A stretch of 64,000 bases of DNA from JBBEDS01 sp040881175 (GTDB taxonomy: Bacteria; Patescibacteriota; Minisyncoccia; 2-02-FULL-40-12; IGHO2-01-FULL-4-A). A program made the position numbers and the translations under genes. Position 1 is the first letter of the stretch. Each line of letters opens with the position of its first letter. Where the stretch lies: assembly GCA_040881175.1 (NCBI GenBank), contig JBBEDS010000014.1:1-64000 (forward strand), given 5' to 3'. The notes under the pieces were generated by a model, which saw nothing but the letters and a program-made list of their open reading frames with translations, was not told the origin of the DNA and made no database searches. Positions 44,875 to 53,157 of this stretch are shown here, in pieces.

Positions 44875-45534
44875 ATGCCCAGTTACACTGAAGAACAATA
44901 CGCAAGTGGCCTTAGCATTGCTAGGACACGAAAAGAGCTCGTAGAAGTACAGTCAGAAGCAGATCGAGTCGTCAAACCACCTTCGGGTGTGTTGTACTTC
45001 TTTTTATATGGCTTCTCCATAATAGGAGATATAATTGACTTGGCAGATTTTACCGGAGTCGGCGCCGCTGTCTCTTTCGTAGTCGATATCTTTATCGGTA
45101 TAATTCTATTTTTCGCCGGCCGAGCCGCCAGAAACAGAATCGAAACCATGAATAAGTTTCAAGACGAGATTCATGGACACATCCAAAACATAGAAAGAAG
45201 GGTTGTTTCCCTTAGAAATAACTATGTGCGAGCAATAAAGATATCTCGCAAGATAAAACCCCTAAGAAAACCTGTACGCAAATTAGTGCTTCGCGTTTCA
45301 AAACTGCGCAAAAGCATTGCAAGAAATCCGATGACAAGAACAATGATTGCCGTAGTGGCTGACCTAATCCCTTTCCTAGGCATCATACCTTGGCGAACTA
45401 TCAATATATACCTGATGAAGCGCGATGAGATGCGTGCATTTCAAGAAGCACAGGAGATGCTACCAGAATATGAGGCTGCCCGAGAAGAAGAGATGGCAGA
45501 GGCTAACCAGCTATCTGAGGCTCAATCCTACTAG
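44875..45534 (+). CDS. Membrane protein in the secretion cluster
   Basis: 219 aa from ATG 44875, 1 nt after virB4. Two hydrophobic segments (about 40-60 and 64-85), a basic middle rich in Arg/Lys (RKIKPLRKPVRKLVLRVSKL), one more apolar stretch around IPFLGIIPWRTINIYL, and an acidic tail. No family recognised; the position suggests an accessory membrane component of the VirB4 system. Confidence 0.6.
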   Translation: MPSYTEEQYASGLSIARTRKELVEVQSEADRVVKPPSGVLYFFLYGFSIIGDIIDLADFTGVGAAVSFVVDIFIGIILFFAGRAARNRIETMNKFQDEIHGHIQNIERRVVSLRNNYVRAIKISRKIKPLRKPVRKLVLRVSKLRKSIARNPMTRTMIAVVADLIPFLGIIPWRTINIYLMKRDEMRAFQEAQEMLPEYEAAREEEMAEANQLSEAQSY

Positions 45535-45536
45535 AT

Positions 45537-46619
45537 ATGAGTAATAAAATAACTATACTATTACTATTCGTACTTGCGGCATTTGCTGCCTTTTTAGGCG
45601 GTTACTTCCTTAGCCATAAGTCAGTCGTCGACACCTCTCCACAACAAGGACTTTTAAATAATACCCTCGTGTCTAGATTTAAGGAGTCTCCCGAGAAATA
45701 CTCGGCACCGGTCGGACTATTTACCATTTCAAGAGAAAAAGCATCCTTCCCTTATTTGGCCAAAAGCGGCAAAGACGTACTTTACTATTATCCTAGCAGG
45801 GGAGAGGTCAGGTCTTCCGCCATAGAAGGCTCCGGGAATAATTCTGCTCTTGTCGCCACTATTAAACCGGGCGCATTAGATATACAGTGGTCTTCTGAGA
45901 GTAAGTTACTGGCCACCTATGTAGATGGCAACATCCTATACGACCTATCATCTGGCTCTTCAAAAGAACTCGACAAAGATCTGGTTAGTCCGTCCTTCTC
46001 AAATCCAGGAGCCCATGTTGTCTACAATAGGCTAACCCCGGGTGCAACGGGAGGAGATATAAGAATTTCTGACGCAGACTTCACTAATTTTAAGACACTA
46101 CTGTCTACACGAATTGCTTCTTGGGATTTAGGCTGGATAGATAATGACAATATATATCTGCTAAAACAGCCAACGTTAATCAACCAGCAAAGTTCTCTTT
46201 TAACACTGGGCGTAGAAACCAAAAAGCTAAGTAGTATTCTAGGGGATAAAAAAGACCTGCAGGTTAGCTGGTCTCCTGACGGACAAAAACTTCTCTATTC
46301 TTACGTGAGCAACAGCGCCGAAAGAGAGCTTTATGTAATGACTCTCTCCGATAAAAACTCCGAATTATTAGACCTCGGTATCGTTGCTTCACAATGCGTA
46401 TGGAGCATCGACAATAAAACTGTATTTTGCGGAAGTGGGAACTCTTTCTTTAGTCTAGATACCTCCATCACAAGACCAGAGCATACTAGAATAACAAGTC
46501 TGGGCAGAGATACTTTCAATATCTCTGTTATAAACCCGCTTCTTACTAGCTCGGAAGCTTATGTTGTATTCATAAATGACCAGGACGGTAAGCTCTACGG
46601 CTTGAGTTTGGACAAGTAG
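45537..46619 (+). CDS. Membrane-anchored beta-propeller (TolB-like) protein
   Basis: 360 aa. N-terminal anchor (about 5-24), then repeated blade-like motifs such as ALDIQWSSESKLLATYV and LQVSWSPDGQKLLYSYV (WSPDG-type), typical of TolB/WD40-like propellers, to the C-terminus. It probably serves as an extracytoplasmic scaffold in the secretion locus. 2 nt after the previous stop, last gene of the run. Confidence 0.7.
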   Translation: MSNKITILLLFVLAAFAAFLGGYFLSHKSVVDTSPQQGLLNNTLVSRFKESPEKYSAPVGLFTISREKASFPYLAKSGKDVLYYYPSRGEVRSSAIEGSGNNSALVATIKPGALDIQWSSESKLLATYVDGNILYDLSSGSSKELDKDLVSPSFSNPGAHVVYNRLTPGATGGDIRISDADFTNFKTLLSTRIASWDLGWIDNDNIYLLKQPTLINQQSSLLTLGVETKKLSSILGDKKDLQVSWSPDGQKLLYSYVSNSAERELYVMTLSDKNSELLDLGIVASQCVWSIDNKTVFCGSGNSFFSLDTSITRPEHTRITSLGRDTFNISVINPLLTSSEAYVVFINDQDGKLYGLSLDK

Positions 46620-46623
46620 CTCT

Positions 46624-48075
46624 TTACTCAACCTCTGTCTTTGTCGGTATGTCAGAAGGTGACTCTGGCTTTTTTAGAGATACGATATCTCTAAGTTCTT
46701 TCGTGGAGAAACCCCTGAAGAGAAATAGGGCAGGGACATATGAGAGTGTGGCTACCGAAGCCAGGACAAAGTTTCCTCTAAGTGGGTAAACTATGGCTGC
46801 CATGACAAGCGTGGCTAGCATCGCCCGAAAGAATACCCCCAGCTCAGCCGATGCGGCTGATTCTTTTTTAATAAGCCAGAACATCCAGATCGTAATTAAT
46901 ATTTCTGTAACTACAGTAGTCCAGGCGGCAGCGAAATATGTATACTTAGGAATCAAAATAATGTTTAGCCCGGCATTAAATATGGCACCGGCTAAGTAAA
47001 CCCACATGCCTTTCTTCTGAATATTAAGAGCAACTATTGAGTTGCCTCCTAAATTACCGAAGAAAATAACAAAGACTGCAATACTCAAAATCTGCAAGAC
47101 AGGACCTGACTCAATGAACCCGGCTCCTCCTACCAAGCCGACTAGTTTATCTGAAAGAAGAAAAATATATGCCGTCATCGGCAAAGCCATAACTGCTAAC
47201 ACATTGAATGCTCTGCGGAATACTTTAATAAACTTTTCTTTATTCTCAAAAGCATGCCTTGATAATAGTGGCATCATCAGCCCTATGAACGCAGCCGGCA
47301 GAAAGATAACGGCCTCCAGCATCTTATACGGAACGGCGTAAACTCCGACATCATAGGCTGGCTTCATGATTGATAACAGCAATAGATCTAGCCTGAAGTA
47401 AATTAATACAAATATAAGGGAAGCGGCTATAGGAAATGCTATCTTCATTACCTCCTTCCAGTAGCTAACATCTATCATTAGCTTCACCTTAGTTAACGGT
47501 TTTGAGAAACGATAGATCAAGAAAAAGTGAACCACCTCTGTAATAACTACGGCCCAAACGAACAAAAGCAGAGAAGCCCCCATCTTGAATATAATAAGTA
47601 GCAGTGCTAGCTGGACTAGCCTAGCGATAATGTCGGAAATAGAGATAAAGTAGAGCCTCAGGTGCTTTTGAAATATCCCAGTTAAAACCTGGGATAGCGA
47701 AGAGAAAATAGTGAAGAGAGATGCGATCAGGACTCCTAGCTTAACCGAAAGAGTATAGGGCATGAAGAAGACAAGCAAGTCGGCCACTACTACTACGGAG
47801 ATGACTGCAAGCAGTCTTAGTGTAAATATTTTACTAGAAATAATCGACTCTTTGTCCGGCCCTACCTTGGAAACCTCCCTAACTAACACGGTGTAGAGTC
47901 CAAGGTCTGCAATAGCAGTGAATATGTACAAGTATGCAAAAATTGAATTGTAGTAACCAAAGCCGGTTGGTCCTAAAGACCTGGTTAAAACACCCACTAC
48001 GACCAGACTAATAATCCCGACTGCTAGCCGGGACAAAACAGCGATTCCAAAGTTATAGGAGATTTTTTGTATCAA
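46624..48075 (-). CDS. Flippase of the polysaccharide/oligosaccharide exporter family (Wzx-like)
   Basis: 483 aa, 12-14 transmembrane helices across the chain. Opening ISYNFGIAVLSRLAVGIISLVVVGVL (two parts) and LTRSLGPTGFGYYNSIFAY match MATE-like Wzx flippases, which move lipid-linked sugars across the membrane. Its converging neighbour is the propeller gene. The specific sugar cannot be inferred. Confidence 0.88.
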   Translation of the reverse strand: MIQKISYNFGIAVLSRLAVGIISLVVVGVLTRSLGPTGFGYYNSIFAYLYIFTAIADLGLYTVLVREVSKVGPDKESIISSKIFTLRLLAVISVVVVADLLVFFMPYTLSVKLGVLIASLFTIFSSLSQVLTGIFQKHLRLYFISISDIIARLVQLALLLIIFKMGASLLLFVWAVVITEVVHFFLIYRFSKPLTKVKLMIDVSYWKEVMKIAFPIAASLIFVLIYFRLDLLLLSIMKPAYDVGVYAVPYKMLEAVIFLPAAFIGLMMPLLSRHAFENKEKFIKVFRRAFNVLAVMALPMTAYIFLLSDKLVGLVGGAGFIESGPVLQILSIAVFVIFFGNLGGNSIVALNIQKKGMWVYLAGAIFNAGLNIILIPKYTYFAAAWTTVVTEILITIWMFWLIKKESAASAELGVFFRAMLATLVMAAIVYPLRGNFVLASVATLSYVPALFLFRGFSTKELRDIVSLKKPESPSDIPTKTEVE

Positions 48076-48097
48076 GGAGGGTTAGCCGCTGGTCAGC

Positions 48098-48589
48098 TTA
48101 GAACTGTTCCAGCTGGGGCTTCACAATTATTCTTCGTCTTGGCTCCTGTCCTATGCTCTCAGTTTGAATCTCCTTGTTAGCAGCGAGTTCTGTATGCACT
48201 AACCGTCTTTCGTAAGAGCTCATCGGCAGTAACGCCTCCGCCCTTCTTGTTTGAATAACTCTTTGGGCAGCATCTTTAGCTAAGCCGACTAAATAATTAG
48301 TTCTTGATTTTCGATAGTCGTTGACGTCAATTATAAAATTAAAGTCGGCACCATTTATATCTAACTTTCTAGTAGCGACGAGTCGTATGATGTGTTCAAA
48401 GGCACTAAGATTCTGTCCGTTTTTTCCAATAAGCATGCTCAAATCATTATCTGACTCAACCGATACCGTAGAGAATCTATTCTCAGTGGAGTCGTTCTCA
48501 ATAAACTTAACATCACCGTCAAAACCAACCTTATTTAAAAGCTCTTTCGTAATTTGAACTATTTTGTTTTTATCGGTATCGGTGGCCAT
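48098..48589 (-). CDS. khpB: KhpB/Jag RNA-binding protein (KH + R3H), no Jag_N domain
   Basis: 163 aa from ATG 48589 (MATDTDKNK); a longer in-frame ORF upstream runs into yidC and is not used. KH domain with LIGKNGQNLSA (about 66-76) and an R3H domain with YERRLVHTELAANKE (about 125-139) and EPRRRIIVKP. It lacks the N-terminal Jag_N region. It sits after yidC in the classic rpmH-rnpA-yidD-yidC-jag order and partners khpA (17765). Confidence 0.9.
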   Translation of the reverse strand: MATDTDKNKIVQITKELLNKVGFDGDVKFIENDSTENRFSTVSVESDNDLSMLIGKNGQNLSAFEHIIRLVATRKLDINGADFNFIIDVNDYRKSRTNYLVGLAKDAAQRVIQTRRAEALLPMSSYERRLVHTELAANKEIQTESIGQEPRRRIIVKPQLEQF

Positions 48590-48599
48590 TGTCTTAAGT

Positions 48600-49313
48600 T
48601 TACGAATTATGCCTATATTTCTTGTTAATGTATAGCTGTTCGAATATTGAGAACATGGTTGTAACAACCCAATAAAGAACAAGTCCGGCTGGCAAATTCC
48701 AAGCAATAATTATAACCATGACCGGGAAAAAATACAACATTTGCTTATTCATTTTGAATGCTTGTGACTCTTGTTCTCCGGGTGAGCTTGGTGCCTGGAA
48801 AGCTGCGGCCTGCTTAGATTGGAACCATTGTAGGACTCCCGCGGTAATGGCAAGCGCAGGGGTCTTCTCGGCAAGATTTATAAAACCCAAAGCCATCTCT
48901 TTGATATGCCCGGGGTTAGTAATGAATGCATAGAGCATATCAAGGCTACCCGGCTGGAATCCCGACCTTAAAGCACTATACAGAGCCAAGAGTACGGGTA
49001 GTTGTATTAGTATCGGCAAACAGCCACTAAATGGATTGATGTTGTGCTCTTTGTATAGGGCCATTGTAGCTTGCCCCAGTGCCTGCTTATCATTCTTGTG
49101 TTTATCTTGAAGCTGCTTGATCTTCGGTTGCAACTTACTCAGTGCCCTTTGAGACACTAAAGCCTTGATAGACAGGGGCGTAAAAGCAAATCGGATTATA
49201 ATCGTGAGTATAATAATGGCGAGACCAAAATCAGTCCAAGGAATTGTGTTGTAAATAAAGACTAAGAGATTGAATATTGGTCTTAGAAGAGCTTGATTAT
49301 AAATTTCTATCAT
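48600..49313 (-). CDS. yidC: Membrane protein insertase YidC/Oxa1
   Basis: 237 aa. The short, Gram-positive-like form without the large periplasmic domain. Five hydrophobic segments, with FTPLSIKALVSQRALSKLQPKI and the hydrophilic-groove Arg region, and NPFSGCLPILIQLPVLLALY. Inserts membrane proteins with or without SecYEG. Gene order with yidD, rnpA and rpmH is conserved. Confidence 0.94.
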   Translation of the reverse strand: MIEIYNQALLRPIFNLLVFIYNTIPWTDFGLAIIILTIIIRFAFTPLSIKALVSQRALSKLQPKIKQLQDKHKNDKQALGQATMALYKEHNINPFSGCLPILIQLPVLLALYSALRSGFQPGSLDMLYAFITNPGHIKEMALGFINLAEKTPALAITAGVLQWFQSKQAAAFQAPSSPGEQESQAFKMNKQMLYFFPVMVIIIAWNLPAGLVLYWVVTTMFSIFEQLYINKKYRHNS

Positions 49314-49322
49314 AATAAATGT

Positions 49323-49559
49323 TTAAGCTAGGTCCACTCCTCCTTTAGAAAAAGGATTGCACCTAAAGATTCTTTTAACTCCTCTGGCTCCTCCGCCTAC
49401 GATACCATATTTTTCAATAGCATCATGCGTGTACTGTGAACAAGAAGGGTAAAAACGGCAACGAAGGAAGCTACCACTAAAAATAAATCCATGATCGGGA
49501 GATAATGTTTTCTGATACATCCTAATTATATTCAATACAATCTTTTTCATGCTTGCCAA
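49323..49559 (-). CDS. yidD: Membrane protein insertion efficiency factor YidD
   Basis: 78 aa. The motif [19 protein letters not shown] (about 34-52) is diagnostic, together with [15 protein letters not shown]. Amphipathic, peripheral on the inner membrane next to YidC. Spacings are 9 nt on both sides. Confidence 0.95.
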   Translation of the reverse strand: MASMKKIVLNIIRMYQKTLSPDHGFIFSGSFLRCRFYPSCSQYTHDAIEKYGIVGGGARGVKRIFRCNPFSKGGVDLA

Positions 49560-49568
49560 AAGTTTAAA

Positions 49569-49913
49569 TTAGTTGCGATTCTCATTGACATAAAGATTAT
49601 TAATTGTTTCCTTCAAATCTCTCTTGATTTCTTTGTTCAGCTTGCCTACGATGGTTGGAGTAGCGGTAATCACTATATCGAAAGGAGTCCTGAGCTTCAT
49701 CTCTCCCAAGGTTTCAGTGATAATTCTTTTCAAGCTATTGCGCAAGGTGCTTTTCTTGGAAACTTTGACGGGTATGGCTACGGCCGCCCGCATATATCCG
49801 CTATTGTTTTCTAAAAACTTAATAAAGAAAAAACTGTGTCTTACAGTTTTTCCTACTTTCAAAACACGGCTAATGTCTTTTTTATCTAGACGGTATTTGC
49901 GGGCCAAAGCCAT
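49569..49913 (-). CDS. rnpA: Ribonuclease P protein component
   Basis: 114 aa. RnpA protein helps the RNase P RNA cut tRNA 5' leaders. The RNR-type motif reads LRNSLKRIITET (about 57-68) and the N-terminal KYRLDKKDISRVLKVGK is typical. 2 nt after rpmH. The RNase P RNA gene itself was not found in this window. Confidence 0.9.
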   Translation of the reverse strand: MALARKYRLDKKDISRVLKVGKTVRHSFFFIKFLENNSGYMRAAVAIPVKVSKKSTLRNSLKRIITETLGEMKLRTPFDIVITATPTIVGKLNKEIKRDLKETINNLYVNENRN

Positions 49914-49915
49914 GG

Positions 49916-50053
49916 TTAAATCGATAGCTTCTTGCGACCCTTGGCTCTGCGTCTTGAAAGGACCTTCTTGCCGTTTCTTGTTTCAGAACGTTTAAGAAAT
50001 CCGTGTTTCTTCTTTCTTTTCTTCTTCTTTGGTCTGTACGTGGTGATTTTCAT
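49916..50053 (-). CDS. rpmH: Ribosomal protein bL34
   Basis: 45 aa translated directly from the minus strand: [20 protein letters not shown], then [20 protein letters not shown], ending KKLSI. L34 signature (HGF, RR.AKGR). First gene of the leftward rpmH-rnpA-yidD-yidC-khpB operon beside the origin. Confidence 0.95.
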   Translation of the reverse strand: MKITTYRPKKKKRKKKHGFLKRSETRNGKKVLSRRRAKGRKKLSI

Positions 50054-50183
50054 AGACAAACCTTAGCAATTTTTTAGCGAAAAGTCAATTTAGAAAAAGG
50101 CCATAGACTATCAACTTTTTATACACACCTTATCAACGAAATCGCATTTTTGAAACGTTTACAGTTACATTATACTTTACTCT
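50054..50183. other. Origin-side intergenic region rpmH-dnaA
   Basis: Holds a DnaA-box-like TTATACACA (50119-50127, one mismatch to TTATCCACA) and TTATCAACG (50130-50138). dnaA has a -10 TATACT at 50171-50176, 7 nt before ATG 50184: another leaderless start. Confidence 0.6.
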
Positions 50184-51551
50184 ATGACTAACGAAGAACT
50201 CTGGAAATCAGTACTCAATGAGATGGAGTTATCTCTCTCAAGAGCTAACTTTACTACCTGGTTTAAAGGTACCTCGTTATTGTCTAACAACAACGGAGCC
50301 ATCCTGGTTAGCGTTCCTAATGGCTTCGTTAAAGAATGGCTGGAAAACAAGTTTGGAAAGCAGATCTGTCAGATTATAAGAAAAGTAGATCCTGAGATAA
50401 GGGAAGTTAAATACACTGTAGGCGGCATCCGTGCTGGTCAGCCTTTGCAAAAGAAAGATCTGGTTCAATTCGCTCCCGAGAAAACAGTTGAGGACTACCA
50501 AGATACTGATATAGACAAATCAACTAATCTTAATAAGCGCTACTCCTTTGATTCTTTTATTGTAGGTTCTAACAATGAGCTAGCTCACGCAGCCTCCATA
50601 GCTATTACCAAAAACCTAGGCAAAGTCTATAACCCTCTCTTTCTATACGGTGGGGTTGGCCTTGGAAAGACTCATCTTCTCCAAGCTGCTGGAAATATAG
50701 TTGCTGAAACCTGGCCGGATAAGAAAATCTTGTACATCTCCTCCGAAAGACTCACGGCTGATATTGTTGAGTCTCTTAAAAACAAAACTATTGAGGATAT
50801 GAAACAACGTTACTCAAAGATAGATTTATTAATTATAGACGACATTCAGTTTATAGCTGGCAAAGAAAGAACTCAGGATATATTCTTCACTACATTCAAT
50901 GAGCTCTACGGCAAGAATAAACAGATAGTCCTGTCCTCAGATAGGCCTCCAAGCGCCATTCCTGCCCTTGAGGAGCGTTTACGCTCTCGATTTGAGGGTG
51001 GGATGATAGCGGACATAGGTACTCCAGATTACGAGACCCGTTTAGCTATACTTAAGCTAAAATGTAAGGAGAAGAATTTCGAGATAGATGGTAACTCTCT
51101 CTCATATATAGCCTCCAATATTCAGAAGAATATACGTGAACTAGAGGGAGCTCTTAACCGTATAATCGCTTTTGGTCAGATATATAACAAAACTCCTGAT
51201 TTTAAGGAGGTTAAAAAGCTTCTAGCTGCCTATCTGAATACTCCATATAGAAAGACGACTCACCAGCTTATCTTAAAATCAGTAGCAGACTTCTATGGCG
51301 TTCCTTTAACCGACCTAGTTAAAAGGAGCCGCAAGAAAGAGATTGTTAAACCAAGGCAGATAGCAATGTTCTTGCTAAGAGAGGAGACCAAATCCTCTTT
51401 CCCTGAGATTGGATCCAAATTAGGAGGTAGAGATCACTCCACTGTAATTCATGCTTATGAGAAGATAAGGAGAGAAGAGGAGGAGAATGAGTCTACAAAA
51501 CAGGAATTACTTTTGATCAAAGAAAGAATTTATCAGACATTCGATAGTTGA
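50184..51551 (+). CDS. dnaA: Chromosomal replication initiator DnaA
   Basis: 455 aa. Domain I (about 1-80, ELWKSVLNEMELSLSRANFTTW), domain III AAA+ with Walker A YGGVGLGKTHLLQA (about 153-166), Walker B LLIIDDIQFI, the sensor II region, and domain IV with GGRDHSTVIHAYEKI (about 412-426) that reads DnaA boxes. Domain II linker is short. It binds the AT-rich regions on both sides. Confidence 0.97.
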   Translation: MTNEELWKSVLNEMELSLSRANFTTWFKGTSLLSNNNGAILVSVPNGFVKEWLENKFGKQICQIIRKVDPEIREVKYTVGGIRAGQPLQKKDLVQFAPEKTVEDYQDTDIDKSTNLNKRYSFDSFIVGSNNELAHAASIAITKNLGKVYNPLFLYGGVGLGKTHLLQAAGNIVAETWPDKKILYISSERLTADIVESLKNKTIEDMKQRYSKIDLLIIDDIQFIAGKERTQDIFFTTFNELYGKNKQIVLSSDRPPSAIPALEERLRSRFEGGMIADIGTPDYETRLAILKLKCKEKNFEIDGNSLSYIASNIQKNIRELEGALNRIIAFGQIYNKTPDFKEVKKLLAAYLNTPYRKTTHQLILKSVADFYGVPLTDLVKRSRKKEIVKPRQIAMFLLREETKSSFPEIGSKLGGRDHSTVIHAYEKIRREEEENESTKQELLLIKERIYQTFDS

Positions 51552-51773
51552 TAAGTATGTGTATATACCTGTGAAATTAATGGTTATAAATTATTGATAA
51601 AAATTGGATAAGTCTAATTCTAAAAAAAATAAGATAATATTAACAAGTTTATAACAAATTAATTAACATACTTATCTACAGCTTACTAAATAACTTCTAC
51701 CGCAAAAAATATAGTTACTAATAATCTTTTACCACTTATACACACCTCTTATTATTACTAATTAATTATATAT
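51552..51773. other. Probable oriC: dnaA-dnaN intergenic, AT-rich with DnaA boxes
   Basis: 222 bp, very AT-rich. DnaA-box-like sites: TTATCTACA (51672-51680), TTATACACA (51736-51744), and ATATACACA on the minus strand (51558-51566). Long A/T-only stretches (51615-51665, 51745-51775) are candidate unwinding elements. Position between dnaA and dnaN is the most common bacterial origin site. Confidence 0.65.
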
Positions 51774-52862
51774 ATGAATATAATAATAAATCAGAAAAGA
51801 TTCTTAACAGCTCTGAGGGTTGTTGAAAAAGTTGTCTCAAAAAATACTTCTTTGCCAATTCTCAACACAGTATTACTCAAAACGGATAACGGCAGTTTAA
51901 AACTTTCCGCTACGAATCTAGAAATCGGAATTAATTATTGGATTGGAGCCAAAGTAGAAAAAGATGGAGAGGTAGCTGTTCCAGCTAAAATATTCTCAGA
52001 TTTCATAAGTAATATTTCAGACGAGAAAATTAAGGTAACCTCCAATAAAAATGTGGTGTCCATAAATTCCGAGCATTATAAAACTCAAATACTGGGAATG
52101 GACACAAAAGATTTTCCGATAATTCCCAAAATAAAAAAAGATAATTCTTTCAAAATAAATACGCAGGTACTAAAAAATTCTTTAGCTAATGTATTAGATT
52201 CAACTTCTCTTTCCGAAACAAGACCAGAGCTGAGTGGGGTATATGTTAATGCTTTAAGCAATAAAATTGAATTTGCTGCGACAGATAGTTTTCGTCTTTC
52301 TGAAAAATTAATTCCGCTAAAAGAAGGTATTAGCAAATCATTTATTATTCCGAGAAATACTGTAATAGAGATAATAAGAACAGTTGAGAATATGGATGAA
52401 GATATTAATATATCCGTCTCTGAAAATCAGATTTTTGTTCACGGACAAGACTTTGAATTGATCTCTCGCTTAATTGATGGCCGCTACCCGGAGTACAAAA
52501 AAGTTATTCCCGATAAATTTATCTCCCTAGTCAGATTAGAAAAGTCTGAGTTTGAAAAAAATATCAGGATGGCTAGTGTATTTTCTTCAAGTATATCCGA
52601 CATAAAGCTTAAAGTTTCAAAAGATACTATGGAAATATCAGCCAAGAATAGCGATAGAGGAGAGATCACCTCACACATGAGTTGTGATCTAAAAAGCAGC
52701 CCATTTGAGATATTAGTTAACTACCACTATCTTTTAGATGGACTAAAAACAATACCGACAGGAAATGTAATTATGGAGTTTACTGGCGATGGGAGTCCTT
52801 TAGTTATAAAACCCGAAGAGAAAAAGGATCAAACTTACGTTATTATGCCTCTTAGGAATTAG
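51774..52862 (+). CDS. dnaN: DNA polymerase III beta clamp
   Basis: 362 aa with three clamp domains of about 120 residues each. Opening MNIIINQKRFLTALRVVEKV, the LSGVYVN segment in domain 2 and IDGRYPEYKKVIP near the domain 2/3 border, ending in YVIMPLR. Sliding clamp for DnaE; classical neighbour of dnaA. Confidence 0.95.
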   Translation: MNIIINQKRFLTALRVVEKVVSKNTSLPILNTVLLKTDNGSLKLSATNLEIGINYWIGAKVEKDGEVAVPAKIFSDFISNISDEKIKVTSNKNVVSINSEHYKTQILGMDTKDFPIIPKIKKDNSFKINTQVLKNSLANVLDSTSLSETRPELSGVYVNALSNKIEFAATDSFRLSEKLIPLKEGISKSFIIPRNTVIEIIRTVENMDEDINISVSENQIFVHGQDFELISRLIDGRYPEYKKVIPDKFISLVRLEKSEFEKNIRMASVFSSSISDIKLKVSKDTMEISAKNSDRGEITSHMSCDLKSSPFEILVNYHYLLDGLKTIPTGNVIMEFTGDGSPLVIKPEEKKDQTYVIMPLRN

Positions 52863-52870
52863 TAACTACC

Positions 52871-53155
52871 GTGGAAGATTTAAAAAGGAAATTAACTCAA
52901 CTTAAGAGGGTTATAGCTTCTAAGGAAGAAGAAGATAAAAAACTGAGGACAGAACTTAAAGAAATAATCGAGAAGCTTTTTGACCAAGTAAAAACCCCGA
53001 TGGAATTTATTCGGGGTTTTTACTTACAGGGTGACAGGCTAGTCATAAACACTAATAATAAATCTTTCGCTAATGAACTTTTCTTAGTTAAGAACCAGTT
53101 GTTAGAAGGCCTTTGGGATAGAAAATTCGTGGTGAAAGAATTGGTTATTAAGTAA
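52871..53155 (+). CDS. DUF721/DciA-like small protein
   Basis: 94 aa, GTG start, 8 nt after dnaN. An N-terminal charged helix (1-40) is followed by a region DRLVINTNNKSFANELFLVK with LLEGL (about 56-80) resembling the conserved core of DUF721 (DciA), a helicase loader or regulator in many bacteria. recF is absent from its normal place next to dnaN. The match is by eye and the domain is shorter than usual. Confidence 0.5.
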   Translation: MEDLKRKLTQLKRVIASKEEEDKKLRTELKEIIEKLFDQVKTPMEFIRGFYLQGDRLVINTNNKSFANELFLVKNQLLEGLWDRKFVVKELVIK

Positions 53156-53157
53156 GA

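Noticed and set aside
48590..48706. N-terminal extension of khpB into yidC
   Set aside because: The sequence lacks domain similarity and overlaps yidC; ATG 48589 gives the normal start.
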